Of a DNA stretch of 57,637 bases, positions 25,918 through 35,135 are shown piece after piece. The stretch's first letter is position 1, and the number at the start of each line of letters is the position of its first letter. The position numbers and the translations under genes were made by a program. The notes below the pieces were generated by a model. It had not been told where the DNA came from and did not search any database. It worked only from the letters and a program-made list of their open reading frames with translations. The stretch spans positions 1 through 57,637 of the forward strand of contig PHBH01000045.1 in NCBI GenBank assembly GCA_002840535.1. The letters are read 5' to 3'. This DNA comes from Deltaproteobacteria bacterium HGW-Deltaproteobacteria-15. Its GTDB lineage: Bacteria; Desulfobacterota; DSM-4660; Desulfatiglandales; HGW-15.

Positions 25918-27147
25918 CTAATCTTGAAGAACTTCAACGTACAGCTGTTTCATATCGCCAAGGAGTCTTTCCATGGAGTACCGCCGCAGCACGTACTCCC
26001 TTGCACGGTCGGTCATTTTCGCAGACCGAGACCTGCTTTTCAAAAGAAAAAGAATGGCATCAGCGAGTGATAGGGGCTCGCCTGAACGGACAAGTATCCC
26101 CCTTTCAGCCATACGACAGCCGGATACCTCCTCCCTGACCTCTCCCACGAGATCGGGCACCCCGCCCACAGCGCTGGCGACCACCGGGATTCCGGCTGCC
26201 ATGGCCTCGATCAGGCTGACAGGGGTGCCTTCGTTGATTGATGTGAGAGCAACCGCATCCATGGCAGCATAGACGTTACGCATATCCTTATGCCACCCCG
26301 CAAACTCCACAATTTCGGAGATCTCCAGCTTGCGTGCGTAGTCCACGAGCTGTTGCCTCAATTCCCCATCACCGACCACCAGGAACTTGAATGAGAAACC
26401 GTTGTCACGTTCCTTGAGAACTCTTGCTGCATCCAGAAACATGCGGTGGTTCTTGATACCGGTCAATCTGCCCACGATTCCGACAACAAAAGTGTCTTCA
26501 CTTTCGCACCGGGCACATTTCTTTCTTGCCTCGTTTCTGAAGCTGCGGCAATCGCAGAAAGACGTGAGATTGAACCCGAGCGGTATGATCCGCACCTTCT
26601 GTGGGGCCGCTATCCTGTATTTATGACAAATGTCCTCGAACTGCAGAGGGCTGATCACAACAATACGATCGGTCAATTTGGCGAGAAATCTTTCTACCTG
26701 AACAAAGAGAAAGGCTTTCCTCGGCCCGAAATACCCATCGAAAACATGCCCGTGAAAGGTGTGAATAAGCCTGGCGCGTTTTTGTAGACCTGCAAGAGCC
26801 TTCAGACTTATCCCTGCAATACGGCCCAGGCCGCCGGCCTTTGCAGTATGCGTGTGAATAATATCCGGTTGGAAATCCCTGATGAGCTTTTGCAGCCCTC
26901 GGTATGTACGGAAGTCGTCAAGGGGTGAGATCTCCCTCCCAAGGCTTGGAAGAATTTCCGGCTCGATTCCTTCGGAGAGCGCCAGATAAGACATATCACC
27001 CTCGCCCGGTCCAACATGTCCGCACACCAGGCGAGTCTCGAACCCTTCGGACAACTTCGAGGTGAGAGTCACTGCCTGTATTGCAGGTCCGCCGATATTC
27101 AGGCGCGCAATGATCCTCAGGATTCGTATTTTAGTTGGATGAGACAA
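25918..27147 (-). CDS. glycosyltransferase family 4
   Basis: This 409-residue GT-B retaining glycosyltransferase has an N-terminal domain beginning RILRIIARLNIGGPAIQAV and the DIIHTHTAKAGGLGR segment. The C-terminal nucleotide-binding domain has VVGIVGRLTGIKNHR, VVGDGE, and the E-x7-E motif in SINEGTPVSLIEAMAAGIPVV. A four-cysteine insertion, CDC...CARC (near residues 205-222), is unusual and may bind metal. Donor and acceptor are not predictable. It lies between LptG and the initiating transferase. Confidence 0.88.
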   Translation of the reverse strand: MSHPTKIRILRIIARLNIGGPAIQAVTLTSKLSEGFETRLVCGHVGPGEGDMSYLALSEGIEPEILPSLGREISPLDDFRTYRGLQKLIRDFQPDIIHTHTAKAGGLGRIAGISLKALAGLQKRARLIHTFHGHVFDGYFGPRKAFLFVQVERFLAKLTDRIVVISPLQFEDICHKYRIAAPQKVRIIPLGFNLTSFCDCRSFRNEARKKCARCESEDTFVVGIVGRLTGIKNHRMFLDAARVLKERDNGFSFKFLVVGDGELRQQLVDYARKLEISEIVEFAGWHKDMRNVYAAMDAVALTSINEGTPVSLIEAMAAGIPVVASAVGGVPDLVGEVREEVSGCRMAERGILVRSGEPLSLADAILFLLKSRSRSAKMTDRAREYVLRRYSMERLLGDMKQLYVEVLQD

Positions 27148-27183
27148 AAGAATTCAGCAGTCAAGGAGATGAGGAGCCTGGCG

Positions 27184-28260
27184 TTATCTTTCCACGCGCA
27201 TCATGAGATAAACACCTGCCAATGAGAACACGAGGTTAGCCAGCCATGCAGAAAGGACCGGAGGGATTGCCCCCATTAATCCAAGCGAACGTGAAAAACC
27301 GAGGGTCAAAACGTACAGGAAGCATATACCGATCCCTACCGAAATCGCCAGGGGAGTCCCTCCCCATTTCAACTCCAGTGCGACAGGAATGCTCATGATC
27401 ACCAACACCAGGCATATGAAGGGAAAGGCGATTTTGATGTGCATATCGACAAGGTATTTCGAGTTATCGTATCCTTCCTCCCGCACTCCTTCGGCATAAT
27501 GTTTGAGCTGCCAGAATCCCATTTCCTCGGGCCTCTTCGATCCTTTTGAAAATGATTCGGGTCTCTCCGGCAGATCCAGATAGAGTTCCGCTTTTTTCTC
27601 TATGCGGTAAGATCCTTTTTCGTCCAACTCCTGAACAATGGCATCCTCCAACTTCCAGCGGCCATTTTCCCAGGCTCCCTTTTTTCCCTCAATTCGCTTG
27701 ATGAGCCGGAACGCACTGTCGAAAAAAAAGAGGGTTGGATTTTCCATGGTCTGGTTTTTAGGGTCGAACTCCCGGATCCAGTAAATCCTGTCGGGCCCTC
27801 TATACCAGATCTGGTCACTGCCATGGAAAAGGCCGGGATCCTGCTTCTCGACATCTTGGTTCCATATAAGATTACTCCTGGAGCTTGCAAAAGGGACGAC
27901 GATCTCGGAGAGGAGAAAGACTGTCAGCCCCACCACAGATCCCGCGAAAACAAGGATCTGTAAGACCTTGAAGAGATTGATTCCGCATGCCTTCAGCGCG
28001 ATGATTTCACGGTTCTTCCTCATGATGGAGAACATCACGATAATCGTGATGGCAATCGTGGCCGGTACCATCTGCACGGTGATGAACGGTGTCTTGTAAA
28101 GGAAATACAGGAAGACAAAGGACCCTGAAACCTCAGCTTCAATGAAATTATCGATTTTTTGCAGGAAATCGATCACGAGGTAAATGAATACAAATACGGC
28201 CTCAAAGACGAAAAAGAATCTGGCAAATTCCTTGACCAGGTATTTCGATAGAGTTTTCAT
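27184..28260 (-). CDS. lptG: LPS export ABC permease LptG
   Basis: This 358-residue inner-membrane permease of the LptF/LptG family has two helices at the N-terminus (MKTLSKYLVKEFARFFFVFE), the cytoplasmic coupling segment MRKNREIIALKACGI, a large periplasmic jellyroll in the middle (about 120-260), and four helices at the C-terminus. With LptF and the LptB ATPase it pulls lipopolysaccharide out of the inner membrane. It is assigned as LptG because it follows LptF by 66 bases. lptB, lptC and lptA are not in the window. Confidence 0.87.
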   Translation of the reverse strand: MKTLSKYLVKEFARFFFVFEAVFVFIYLVIDFLQKIDNFIEAEVSGSFVFLYFLYKTPFITVQMVPATIAITIIVMFSIMRKNREIIALKACGINLFKVLQILVFAGSVVGLTVFLLSEIVVPFASSRSNLIWNQDVEKQDPGLFHGSDQIWYRGPDRIYWIREFDPKNQTMENPTLFFFDSAFRLIKRIEGKKGAWENGRWKLEDAIVQELDEKGSYRIEKKAELYLDLPERPESFSKGSKRPEEMGFWQLKHYAEGVREEGYDNSKYLVDMHIKIAFPFICLVLVIMSIPVALELKWGGTPLAISVGIGICFLYVLTLGFSRSLGLMGAIPPVLSAWLANLVFSLAGVYLMMRVER

Positions 28261-28326
28261 CTGAGCGGTTTCAAAAATTCAATTCAAACATTCAAGCGCC
28301 CGGGGCTGTGCGCCATGCTTCTGCAT

Positions 28327-29454
28327 TTACCCCCGCCATTGCAGAAGCGGCACTTCATTCTGGACCCTTTTCAATAGAAACACGTTGGAGATTAGCAGAA
28401 ATAAGCTCGGCAACCACATCCCGAGGAATGGAGACAAGACCCCGGTCTCTCCTATGCTCCTGACACCCGCAAGAAAGAGATAATAGACAATGAATATGGC
28501 CATGCTCACGCTGATTCCCAGGGAACGCCCGCCCGATCTGATCTGAGCACCCAGTGGAGCGCCTATGATGCCCATCAGAAACACCGAAAAAGGAATGGAT
28601 ATTCTTTCCATGAGTTCCACCGCCATTTCATGGCGAAGACCCTTTTCTTCCTCAGGCTTGCTCAAGAGATCCGCAAGTTCGATAATAGACATCTCCTTTG
28701 GGGATCTTTTTCTCATGTCATCAGGCGGCATGATGTCGTCGAGTCCAATCCTGAGGTCATAGGAACTGAATTGAACCGTCCTTGCCGCCTGAGTCTTCTT
28801 CTCCGTAGTGAATGCAGTCCCTTCCTTCAGATGAATGACAATGGCCCTCCCCTCGGGATCGGATAGGATAACCCCTGTTTTGGCCACAATGGTAGTCGTC
28901 ATGGCCGACTCCCTCCTGTCGACCACGAAGAGGTCTTTCATGATCTTTTCCTTGGGGGAAAAGCTGCTCACGTAGAACGTGACCTTGTCGAACGGCTCAC
29001 TGAAGATTCTCTCTTTAATTCCCATGTCCGCCTTGGATTTGGCAATTCGGAACACAAGATCTTTGAACGATTGGTTTCCCCAGGGCACCAGGAAGATGGA
29101 AATGCTCATTGCAGCCACAAACCCGATGATCGAAACGGTTATAACCGAGGGAAGCATCTGAAACAAACTGATGCCGGATGATTTCAGGGCCATGATCTCG
29201 TTATCATGCGACAGTCGTAGAAAGGCGATGAAGACGGCCATCAATATGGCAGCAGGCAGAGCAAAAAGCACCATTCCGGGCAGCAGGTAGAGAATCATCC
29301 TGCCCACATCCCCCACGTGAACGCCATGGTTGACGACCCATTCGGAGATGTTGAGCATTCTTGCCGCCAGAACAATGAAAATGAAAACCAGCAGGCTGGC
29401 CAGGAAAGTAGGCCAGATCTCATGGAGTATGTATCTGTGAAGCGTGAGTTTCAT
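28327..29454 (-). CDS. lptF: LPS export ABC permease LptF
   Basis: This 375-residue LptF/LptG-family permease starts MKLTLHRYILHEIWPTFLAS and has a coupling helix near SHDNEIMALKSSGIS, a periplasmic domain (about 140-270), and C-terminal helices with GAPLGAQIRSGGRSLGI, a typical LptF/G motif. It is the partner of the next gene in the LPS transport complex. Location inside a glycan locus suggests that the glycan made here is carried on an LPS-type lipid. Confidence 0.87.
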   Translation of the reverse strand: MKLTLHRYILHEIWPTFLASLLVFIFIVLAARMLNISEWVVNHGVHVGDVGRMILYLLPGMVLFALPAAILMAVFIAFLRLSHDNEIMALKSSGISLFQMLPSVITVSIIGFVAAMSISIFLVPWGNQSFKDLVFRIAKSKADMGIKERIFSEPFDKVTFYVSSFSPKEKIMKDLFVVDRRESAMTTTIVAKTGVILSDPEGRAIVIHLKEGTAFTTEKKTQAARTVQFSSYDLRIGLDDIMPPDDMRKRSPKEMSIIELADLLSKPEEEKGLRHEMAVELMERISIPFSVFLMGIIGAPLGAQIRSGGRSLGISVSMAIFIVYYLFLAGVRSIGETGVLSPFLGMWLPSLFLLISNVFLLKRVQNEVPLLQWRG

Positions 29455-29609
29455 TGTGCCTTTTGCGTGGATTCGAAGATGGCCGTTTTTGGCTCTCTCA
29501 TCACAGAGGAATGACTTGTTTTCTTGCCTGCTCTACGATACGAATAAGGCCACCCATGAGTGTGTACGACGCACATCGACCAAACCCCGACGACACACAC
29601 AAGAACCCC

Positions 29610-29636
29610 ACCACAGAGATGGCGCAGGACACAAGG
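29610..29636. repeat. degenerate word copy (ACCACAGAGA...GACACAAGG)
   Basis: In the 197-base spacer between lptF and a glycosyltransferase, ACCACAGAGATGGCGCAGGA then CACAAGG has the same stuttering character as the other words. No inverted partner was found, and no gene is visible in the spacer. Confidence 0.3.
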
Positions 29637-29651
29637 TCCTAAAGACATTGA

Positions 29652-30812
29652 TCAACCCGGGCACTCTTGTCGAAGCATTCCCAAATAGAGGCGCTCATAC
29701 TTTCTTACAACCTGTGCAAGGTCAAAATCTTCAAGAACACGTCTTCTCGCTGCGGCGCCAAGCCTGCCCCTATCCAGATCATCCATTTCCAGCAACTCCA
29801 ACCAAGCCTGCGCTAACGCTTCAGGGTTTCTTGGTGGAACCACCCGCCCGGTTTTTCCCACAATTCTCGCGGCATCTCCCACATCTGTCACTACGCAAGG
29901 AACGCCGCATGACATAGCCTCGCAGACCACATTGGGGAAACCTTCCCCATGGGAAACAAGACAAGCGATATCCAGGGCCGCTGTGAGCTTCTCCATTTCA
30001 TCGCGCTCCCCCAGAAGATGAAAATGATCCTTCCACCGACCGGGAATCATGCTGGAGAGTTCCTCGTTTTCGGGCACAATTCTTGTCCCTGCCAGGATAA
30101 AATGTACATTTCTCATCTTTTGAAGCAGGATGTCTGCAGCTTTGAAAAAGGTCGAGTGATCCTTCATGGGATTGAAACGCGCAAAAAAACCGACCGAGTA
30201 AAATGCGGATCCCTCTTCCATGAATCCAAGATCCGCCAACAGGTTGGATTTCTGGTCTCTGTCGGGCCTAAAGGTATTTGTATCATATCCGTTCGGGATT
30301 ACTTTCCATTTATCAGGTCGATATCCGCGTTTCAGGTGAAAATCCAAAGCATCGTGGGAGTTGGTGATAATGACCCCGGGAAGAAAAGAAAGCCTCGCAC
30401 AAATCCTAAGAACCCATTTGGTTGCAGCGGTATACTGCAGGAGATCTTGGGAGGAACACCGGATATTCCAAAAGATATTCCTTACTCCCGCTGCCGTGCC
30501 GACAAGGGAACCTAGCAGATCGGAGTGATAAAGCCACGTCTGCAGAATAGCCGGTTTGGAGGCTCTGAGTATCCTCCACAGCTTCATTGCGCCTGCAATG
30601 TTTAAACTTCCCCTTTTCATATTCAAACCGTGGACGGGAATCCCCTGTCGGGCAATCTTTATTCCAATGCTCCCCATACTCATGAGACATATTACTTGAT
30701 TCGAAAACAGAGCCCTGTCCATGTTGGTCAGAAGCTTGAGCAGCATCCCCTCGGTGCCGCCTGTGTCCAAGGTTGTTATCAGGTGGGTAACTTGAATCCT
30801 GGAACTGCTCAT
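29652..30812 (-). CDS. glycosyltransferase family 4
   Basis: This 386-residue GT-B transferase has an N-terminal THLITTLDTGGTEGML and an ILQTWLYHSDLLG segment. The C-terminal domain has VIPNGYDTNTFRP, VGFFARFNPMKDH, and the E-x7-E motif SHGEGFPNVVCEAMSCGVPCV, typical of family 4 enzymes for surface glycans. The start ATG 30812 overlaps the upstream gene's stop (ATGA type), so translation is coupled. The sugar specificity is not readable. Confidence 0.88.
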   Translation of the reverse strand: MSSSRIQVTHLITTLDTGGTEGMLLKLLTNMDRALFSNQVICLMSMGSIGIKIARQGIPVHGLNMKRGSLNIAGAMKLWRILRASKPAILQTWLYHSDLLGSLVGTAAGVRNIFWNIRCSSQDLLQYTAATKWVLRICARLSFLPGVIITNSHDALDFHLKRGYRPDKWKVIPNGYDTNTFRPDRDQKSNLLADLGFMEEGSAFYSVGFFARFNPMKDHSTFFKAADILLQKMRNVHFILAGTRIVPENEELSSMIPGRWKDHFHLLGERDEMEKLTAALDIACLVSHGEGFPNVVCEAMSCGVPCVVTDVGDAARIVGKTGRVVPPRNPEALAQAWLELLEMDDLDRGRLGAAARRRVLEDFDLAQVVRKYERLYLGMLRQECPG

Positions 30813-32224
30813 GTCTTTCGAACCGGCAATGTTTCTCGGCGCTCACGTCTCAGGAGAATCACGCCGGTCGGAGAATCCCCGTCCGCAAAGGATCTGTGGG
30901 TAAGCACTTCCCAGTTCCTGACTCCTGGAACATCACGAAAATATTCAAGCGGCTCTTCTAGATTCCGGCCGGAATATCCCTCCAGGAGCATATATTCCCA
31001 GGGTATTTCGGAGATTCCTGGCGCCACCCCTTTGAAGGGCGCATGGCAAAAAAGAATCCCGCGTGTATCCGTCTTGTATCTCTCGGGAATATCCGACTTA
31101 AATTCGGGATCCTCTCCGTTTTCCCTTCCAAAAAGATCAAACCGGGTCGCCCCCAAGCCAAGAAGCAATCGTTCGGCAGAGGCTACAACCTCCGGGCGGT
31201 CCCAGCCTATGGCCCATTGCGCCCCTTCTGAAAGGGCGTAATAAAGGAACGAACCCGTATTGCATCCGATATCGTATACCACCCTCTCATGAAACGAAAA
31301 TCCTACGGCCTCCATTATCTTGAGGATGTTGCACCATCGTGTCTTAACGTTCCCCGGCGTTGACCTGAAAAAAGACCGTCCCTCTTCCTCCTTTTCATTC
31401 ACTTCTCCAAGGAGGTCATCGATGAGTCTTTTTTCGTCTTTAAACAGGAACCCTTGAAAATCCACATACAACGGCCTCCCTTTTTCCTCGCTCATGACGA
31501 GATTGCGGCTGCAGTCAGGAGGGGCGAAATCCGCCATGATGTCTACACTTTCGTGAACGGTAGTTAATTCGCGCCGATTCAAAAGGGCGCGGATTCGATA
31601 CATGAAGGTCTCATAGGCGTCCTGCGTTACCGGAGCCCCTGCCAGGTGCTCTACAATATAGGCCGACAGCGTCCGATCGCGACCTTCCAGCGCAGCCAGA
31701 TCGTACACCTTCATCCCCAGGTCGTGGAAATAGAGGTAATTTGCAATTCTGACCAGAGCTTTGGGTGAGGGGGTCAATAACCTTTTCAGGGCGGCGCCTG
31801 GGGCTGGAGACTGCATGTGCCTGGTGTATTTTGCACTATCCGGATGACGAAAATCTTTGAGAATTTTAAGTCCCGCCGGCTGCGGGTATCGGCCTACAAA
31901 GGCAAAATGTTCCTGCAGGCCAAATTGCGGAGGGATATAGAATGTCCATCGTCCTTCCTGGTATTCCAAATCCTCCTTCTTTAGCCATTCTCTAAAATGA
32001 TCATTCGTGCTGCAGCCAACATCCCGGGCTGGATAAGAGAGGATCACCTGCTTTGAAAGCAAACCCGGAAAAGGATCTCTCCGGAATTTGGCAGAGAGTT
32101 TTCCCGTGTACAGCGCATGAAGGAAAAAGGTGACCTCTCCTAGAACCACATAAACATATGTAAAGAGTCTATAGAGAAAAGGATGGGGCCTGAGCCTCCT
32201 TTGCGCATTCTGTACAATATCCAT
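30809..32224 (-). CDS. two-domain protein: kinase-like N-terminal half, SAM methyltransferase C-terminal half
   Basis: In this 471-residue protein, residues about 100-275 look like a small kinase-like fold of the lipopolysaccharide-kinase type, with RIANYLYFHDLGMKVYDLAAL and the strand GRPLYVDFQGFLFKDE, where D-F-Q-G stands at the usual metal-binding Asp. Residues about 300-460 are a class I methyltransferase with VVYDIGCNTGSFLYYAL and WAIGWDRPE. The combination suggests phosphorylation and methylation of a glycan end, as in chain-terminating enzymes. That is inference only; the catalytic HRD-type loop is not clear. Confidence 0.65.
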   Translation of the reverse strand: MDIVQNAQRRLRPHPFLYRLFTYVYVVLGEVTFFLHALYTGKLSAKFRRDPFPGLLSKQVILSYPARDVGCSTNDHFREWLKKEDLEYQEGRWTFYIPPQFGLQEHFAFVGRYPQPAGLKILKDFRHPDSAKYTRHMQSPAPGAALKRLLTPSPKALVRIANYLYFHDLGMKVYDLAALEGRDRTLSAYIVEHLAGAPVTQDAYETFMYRIRALLNRRELTTVHESVDIMADFAPPDCSRNLVMSEEKGRPLYVDFQGFLFKDEKRLIDDLLGEVNEKEEEGRSFFRSTPGNVKTRWCNILKIMEAVGFSFHERVVYDIGCNTGSFLYYALSEGAQWAIGWDRPEVVASAERLLLGLGATRFDLFGRENGEDPEFKSDIPERYKTDTRGILFCHAPFKGVAPGISEIPWEYMLLEGYSGRNLEEPLEYFRDVPGVRNWEVLTHRSFADGDSPTGVILLRRERRETLPVRKT

Positions 32225-32270
32225 TAAGCGGTGACCAAGGTCCCCTGTTCGATCTCAGAAGCAGACGTCT

Positions 32271-33683
32271 TCATATCGCGTTCTGCGAAATGAGAAAACA
32301 GGAATGCATGCCACGGTAGTTTCGCACGGTGACGGTAGTAAACCGGTGAGAAGTCTTCCGAAATATGTCAACAGCCTGCTGCACCTCCTCCAGGTCCAGG
32401 CCTGGGAATTTTTGCTTCATGTAGGCATCGATGCCGCGCCCTCTTGTCAAGAGACGTTTCATCCATCTCTTGCAGGAGATGGCCTGGACGTCCATTTGTC
32501 GCTTGCCCTTCTCAAACATGGAAATCTTCTTCTGAATACCCAGCGATGGGTTCTCATCAACAAGTTTGCGTAGCATAAGAACAATGTTTTCGCAGGCAGT
32601 CAGTCCGGCAATGCCTGAGATATATCTTTCCGCCACTTCTTTTGCCCCCGCGTCTCCTTGGGTCTTTGCAACAAAACCGGATGGGTCTGCCGTGGCTTCT
32701 CTAATCAGTGACACCAACTCATCCAGGCAGAACGCCTTCCGGCTTAAGCTGTTCGGCAAAAAAGAATCATACACCTCTGAGGTTAGGGGGCAATAACTTA
32801 TCACGGGTTCCCCGAGTATGTATGACTCCACACCCGTAGTGCAGCTATTATGGATCATGACGTCGGAGGCCATGATCCATGGAATGACGTTTCCGTCCTG
32901 AATGACCTTGATGTTGGGAAATGACTCAGTCGCCTTTTTCCATGTCTCCAGACTCTCGGAGGGATGTGGCCTGATGATGATGGTTCGATCGGGGAAGGCT
33001 CTGTGAAGCCCGACGGACATTTCGATGAACTCGTGATACATTTCACCCAGGTAATCCGACCACCTCTCGAGGAAATCTTCATGCTCCTCGTCCTTGACTC
33101 GGCCGGCCGCCTTCAGGTTCTTGATCATAAAATCCCGTCCGTAAAAATGATTATATCTGCTGAAGTTGGTATTGATCAGAATAAAGGGTCCGTAAGTGCT
33201 TAGTATCTTCTCTTTCTCCGGCAGGAAAAATGACCTGTACGGTTCTCTCAAAAGATCAAAACGGGGGTTCCCGGTGCAGATCACTTTCGAGGAAGCCTCT
33301 CCAAGTTTTTGCCTTAAGGTTTTCGCATGATAAGGCCCCCAGGCAAAAAAGTAGTCGGTCATCCCGTAAGCCTTATACGAGATCCTCTCCTTTAGGTAGG
33401 TTTCAGGCACCCTGAACGAGAGTCCTTCTTCGCACCAGGCCACAACCCTGTTTCCTATTTTGAGATTCTTGCTGAAGTTCCCTATTTTCGTGCGGACTAT
33501 GCTCTTGTCGATATATATGCCTCTTGGAAGGCTGTTCAACAACCTGAGCATCTCATTCTGATCCGCTAATAAGACATTAAACCCTTTCTCCGCAGCGAAA
33601 CAGGAGAGCAGCACCTTGCCTTGGAACTCCCGCACTTTGGTCTCGATAGGCAGAAGCAAATATGGTTTTTCGCTCGTTTTCAT
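32271..33683 (-). CDS. surface carbohydrate biosynthesis protein (GT-B-like)
   Basis: This 470-residue protein begins YLLLPIETKVREFQGKVLLS then CFAAEKGFNVLL, the hallmark of the family called surface carbohydrate biosynthesis protein. The C-terminal half contains IIIRPHPSE and the VMIHNSCTTGVESYILGEPV segment, as in CDP-glycerol-type and other GT-B transferases. It probably transfers a sugar or polyol phosphate, but no reaction has been assigned to the family to my knowledge. It lies 2 bases after a second GT-B-like gene. Confidence 0.72.
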   Translation of the reverse strand: MKTSEKPYLLLPIETKVREFQGKVLLSCFAAEKGFNVLLADQNEMLRLLNSLPRGIYIDKSIVRTKIGNFSKNLKIGNRVVAWCEEGLSFRVPETYLKERISYKAYGMTDYFFAWGPYHAKTLRQKLGEASSKVICTGNPRFDLLREPYRSFFLPEKEKILSTYGPFILINTNFSRYNHFYGRDFMIKNLKAAGRVKDEEHEDFLERWSDYLGEMYHEFIEMSVGLHRAFPDRTIIIRPHPSESLETWKKATESFPNIKVIQDGNVIPWIMASDVMIHNSCTTGVESYILGEPVISYCPLTSEVYDSFLPNSLSRKAFCLDELVSLIREATADPSGFVAKTQGDAGAKEVAERYISGIAGLTACENIVLMLRKLVDENPSLGIQKKISMFEKGKRQMDVQAISCKRWMKRLLTRGRGIDAYMKQKFPGLDLEEVQQAVDIFRKTSHRFTTVTVRNYRGMHSCFLISQNAI

Positions 33684-33685
33684 TC

Positions 33686-35074
33686 TCAGCCGGACTGCCC
33701 CCCTCGGAAAGGGAGACTTCTGGCTTCGATCTCTTTAAGAAGTGCATTTCGGACGCGTGTTCCCGAAAGGCCATCGGAATTGCCCGTCCACTTCTCAAGC
33801 ATTCTCATGGTTTCCTCGCTCAGTCTAGCCGAAGGTACGAGCCTTCCCTTTGCGTGTTTTTTCAATTTTGCAACCAGGTCATCAGGCGAAGAGGCGTATT
33901 CAACGGAATCCTCCATGTCGACGATATAAGCCTGCATTCCGGAGCCGAGGGCCTCTGCGAATCTGGGCACGACAACAGGCTTGCCAGCGGCAAGGGCCTC
34001 AAAAAGCCCGGTGGTATTGATCCCGCACACTACATTGCTGTCGATGATCATCTCGAACGGGTCGCCACCTACGGCTATTTCAAAGTTAGGAGGCATTTTC
34101 TTTTCGTTAAAAATCTGATAGAGGCGTGAGCTCTTTGTGAGGTTCCCTTTTCCTTTGACTACAACCTTTATATCGGGGTTCTCATAAGCGAGCCTCAATA
34201 GGGCGTAGTGGCATTCCCTGAACAGCTCGGTCCACTCAAGCTCGTCGAGCCCATCACCGATCCTCTCATACCCACCTAGGATCCCGGCCCTAGGCTTCCT
34301 GGGGATTGAAGGAAGCCCGGTTTTGGGTCCAAACGCGAAGAAGAGAACATGATTTCCCCGAGCGCTTTCGGATCGCCCACCTCTCGACTCTCGCCATTTA
34401 TGAATCCTGTCAAGGCGCGGCATTCCGGTGACGATCACGTGCATAGGGGCTGCAATTCCTGCCTCAATCTGAAGAGACTTTTCTATCTCGTTGTAAACGA
34501 ATATCTTGCTCCCAAGAAATTGGCCCCTTCTTTCCCTGTACAATTTCATATAAAATTCAACTCTCCCTGGGCTCTTGAGATTCTCCTTGTGAAGGACTAT
34601 GAAAGGAACGCCAAGATCCTCCAGAGCCGCCCCGAACTCACGGTCGGCATAATAGGAGAAGTTCCCGGAGAGCACCGCATCAAAGCCGTAAATGGCCTGC
34701 AGTTTTCGCCAGAGATCCTTCATGAAGGATCGGTAGCCCTTCTTGGAGGCTTCGACCTCAGGTTGATCGCTGATGTAGTTGTTGTCCTCCAGAGAAGGAT
34801 GGAGGAGCCCCGAGGCAAGGGCCTTCATGACTTTTCTATACACCGCGAAGACCGCGAATCGTTGATCCCGTCCGAAGCTAGCAAGGACATCCTCGTCGAG
34901 ACCCTCCTTGGGAATTACGAGGAGCTTGTATGTCTTTTCTCTCTGCACGGCTCGCTTGACCCTTCTTGTGTAGAGAGGAAAAAACATCGCGGCAAGCCAC
35001 GGCAAATGGTTTTTCGAACTGAAGGTGAATACGCGGATCAACACATTAGAGTAGACATACTTGATGAAATTCAT
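33686..35074 (-). CDS. GT-B-like protein of surface glycan synthesis, unknown specificity
   Basis: This 462-residue protein has an N-terminal hydrophobic segment and a C-terminal half with VVVKGKGNLTKSSRLYQIF and a CGINTTGLFEALAAGKPVVVP segment, a GT-B donor-site pattern like that of the neighbouring surface carbohydrate protein and of CDP-glycerol transferases. The middle contains a LSGNFSYYADREFGAALE segment. I do not recognise a named family. Being adjacent to and co-directional with the previous gene (2-base gap), it probably works in the same glycan pathway. Confidence 0.65.
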   Translation of the reverse strand: MNFIKYVYSNVLIRVFTFSSKNHLPWLAAMFFPLYTRRVKRAVQREKTYKLLVIPKEGLDEDVLASFGRDQRFAVFAVYRKVMKALASGLLHPSLEDNNYISDQPEVEASKKGYRSFMKDLWRKLQAIYGFDAVLSGNFSYYADREFGAALEDLGVPFIVLHKENLKSPGRVEFYMKLYRERRGQFLGSKIFVYNEIEKSLQIEAGIAAPMHVIVTGMPRLDRIHKWRESRGGRSESARGNHVLFFAFGPKTGLPSIPRKPRAGILGGYERIGDGLDELEWTELFRECHYALLRLAYENPDIKVVVKGKGNLTKSSRLYQIFNEKKMPPNFEIAVGGDPFEMIIDSNVVCGINTTGLFEALAAGKPVVVPRFAEALGSGMQAYIVDMEDSVEYASSPDDLVAKLKKHAKGRLVPSARLSEETMRMLEKWTGNSDGLSGTRVRNALLKEIEARSLPFRGGQSG

Positions 35075-35135
35075 TGGAGAGACCTGCTAGAGTTGCGGAT
35101 GATGAACCCGCATGGCTTGGATGAACAGCGACGGA

